From NCBI GenBank assembly GCA_002402755.1, contig DHGK01000323.1:1-20781 (forward strand): a stretch of DNA of 20,781 bases, in the 5' to 3' direction. The stretch's first letter is position 1; each line of letters starts with the position of its first letter. Positions 20,179 through 20,781 of the stretch are shown here, piece after piece. A model generated the notes under the pieces. It did no database searches, had not been told where the DNA came from, and saw only the letters and a list, made by a program, of their open reading frames with translations. The position numbers and the translations under genes were made by a program. This stretch comes from Planctomycetes bacterium UBA4800. GTDB taxonomy: Bacteria > Planctomycetota > UBA8108 > UBA8890 > UBA8898.

Positions 20179-20781
20179 TCACTCCGTGCCGATCACGAGC
20201 GTCGCGGGCGCCCGGAGCGCAACGGGCTGCGCGAACGTGACGAGCACGCGCGCGCCGTCGCGCGCCGCGCGGCACTCGATCGGCCGTCCGTCGAGCGCCG
20301 CGCGCACCTTCTCCGCGGCGACCGTGTCCGGCGCCTCGAACGCGAAGCTGCGCAGCGTGAGCGAGCCCCAACGCACCTCGATCGTCTCGCGCTGCGTCGC
20401 GCCCGTCCGCTCCTGCCGGAAGAGGCCCCAGCCCCCGGCGGCCGTGAACGCCGCGCTGAACTTCTCGGGCGAGAGCCGCGGCGCGAAGGCCAGGTAGCCC
20501 TTGGGTCCGTGGTGCTCGTACCCGCAGGCCGCCAGGAAGACGCCGTAGCTCGCCATCGCCCGCGCATAGTGGTCGCTACACTCGATCTCGTTGTACGGGT
20601 TGCGCTTCGCCGGGCCGTAGCGGTCGTGAATGGCGCGCGCGATGGCAAGGCCGCGCTCGACCATGTCCTCCCAGAGCATGTGCCCCGCGACCTGGTACTC
20701 GAACCCGGTCATGCACTCGTTGAAGTAGCCGTACTGCCAGTGGCGCTGCCAGTCGCCGCGCTTGCCGCCGAGCGGCCACGT
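20179..20781 (-). CDS. GH116/DUF608-like glycoside hydrolase, C-terminal part
   Basis: Only the last 200 residues are inside the window; the reading frame is open to the right edge at 20781, so the gene continues upstream on this strand. The visible part includes FNECMTGFEYQVAGHMLWE and the RNPYNEIECSDHYARAMASYG segment, which are characteristic of the C-terminal half of the catalytic (alpha/alpha)6 barrel in GH116 enzymes (beta-glucosidase/glucosylceramidase family, with DUF608). The last 100 residues form a beta domain that starts near the GGWGLFRQ segment and ends in APATLVIGTE. The main catalytic nucleophile would lie in the missing part, so activity cannot be judged. It is upstream of, and co-oriented with, vapBC, which has its own promoter. 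Confidence 0.82.
   Translation of the reverse strand, partial: TWPLGGKRGDWQRHWQYGYFNECMTGFEYQVAGHMLWEDMVERGLAIARAIHDRYGPAKRNPYNEIECSDHYARAMASYGVFLAACGYEHHGPKGYLAFAPRLSPEKFSAAFTAAGGWGLFRQERTGATQRETIEVRWGSLTLRSFAFEAPDTVAAEKVRAALDGRPIECRAARDGARVLVTFAQPVALRAPATLVIGTE

Overview
The window is GC-rich DNA (I estimate close to 70% GC) from a bacterium, densely packed with genes. I think it comes from an uncultivated member of the Planctomycetota/PVC group or a neighbouring metagenome-derived phylum. The clues are a secreted PQQ-type beta-propeller protein opening with the WPRFRGP motif, an FG-GAP/VCBS propeller, a parallel beta-helix protein, a lamin-tail plus CotH protein, a GH116-like enzyme, and strong AAGGAGG ribosome binding sites in front of the secreted-protein genes. 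This placement is inference; no rRNA or other phylogenetic marker is present.

Layout. Positions 5-3317 (minus strand) hold a two-gene unit: a right-handed beta-helix protein followed after 37 bases by a seven-repeat FG-GAP propeller protein. Positions 3516-4787 (minus) hold the PQQ-like propeller protein, which diverges from a plus-strand 6-phosphogluconolactonase gene (4861-5553). Positions 5748-11207 (plus) form one tight operon, hoxF-hoxU-hoxY-hoxH-hoxW followed by a single-domain response regulator. It encodes a complete group 3d NAD(P)-linked bidirectional [NiFe] hydrogenase, its C-terminal processing protease and a CheY-like regulator. A 1523-residue membrane-anchored protein with lamin-tail and CotH kinase-like domains follows (11315-15886), then a THEP1-like NTPase (15993-16553). 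A secreted clan-A glycoside-hydrolase-like protein (16593-17972, minus) diverges from a secreted protein of unknown function with an internal duplication (18050-19396). The right end has a VapBC-type toxin-antitoxin pair (19429-20072, minus) and the C-terminal 200 residues of a GH116/DUF608-like protein that runs off the window.

How it works together. HoxFU forms the NAD(P)H/FMN diaphorase half and HoxYH the hydrogen-activating half of a soluble enzyme that exchanges electrons between H2 and the NAD pool, as expected in a fermentative or redox-balancing organism. The operon has a near-consensus promoter, TTGACG-N17-TACAAT, and exactly over the predicted transcription start lies an 18-bp perfect inverted repeat, TCGTGAA-N4-TTCACGA. 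This differs at one base per arm from the recalled consensus of the NADH-sensing repressor Rex, so the hydrogenase is predicted to respond to the NADH/NAD+ ratio. The secreted beta-helix, clan-A and GH116-like proteins suggest a polysaccharide-degrading lifestyle, with 6-phosphogluconolactonase in the central sugar pathway making NADPH.

Other regulatory signals visible are possibly leaderless transcripts for vapB and pgl, a palindrome between the genes at 17972 and 18050, and a block of 7-bp tandem repeats in the leader of the beta-helix gene. I saw no rRNA, tRNA, CRISPR array, insertion sequence or prophage. No intergenic gap exceeds about 200 bases.
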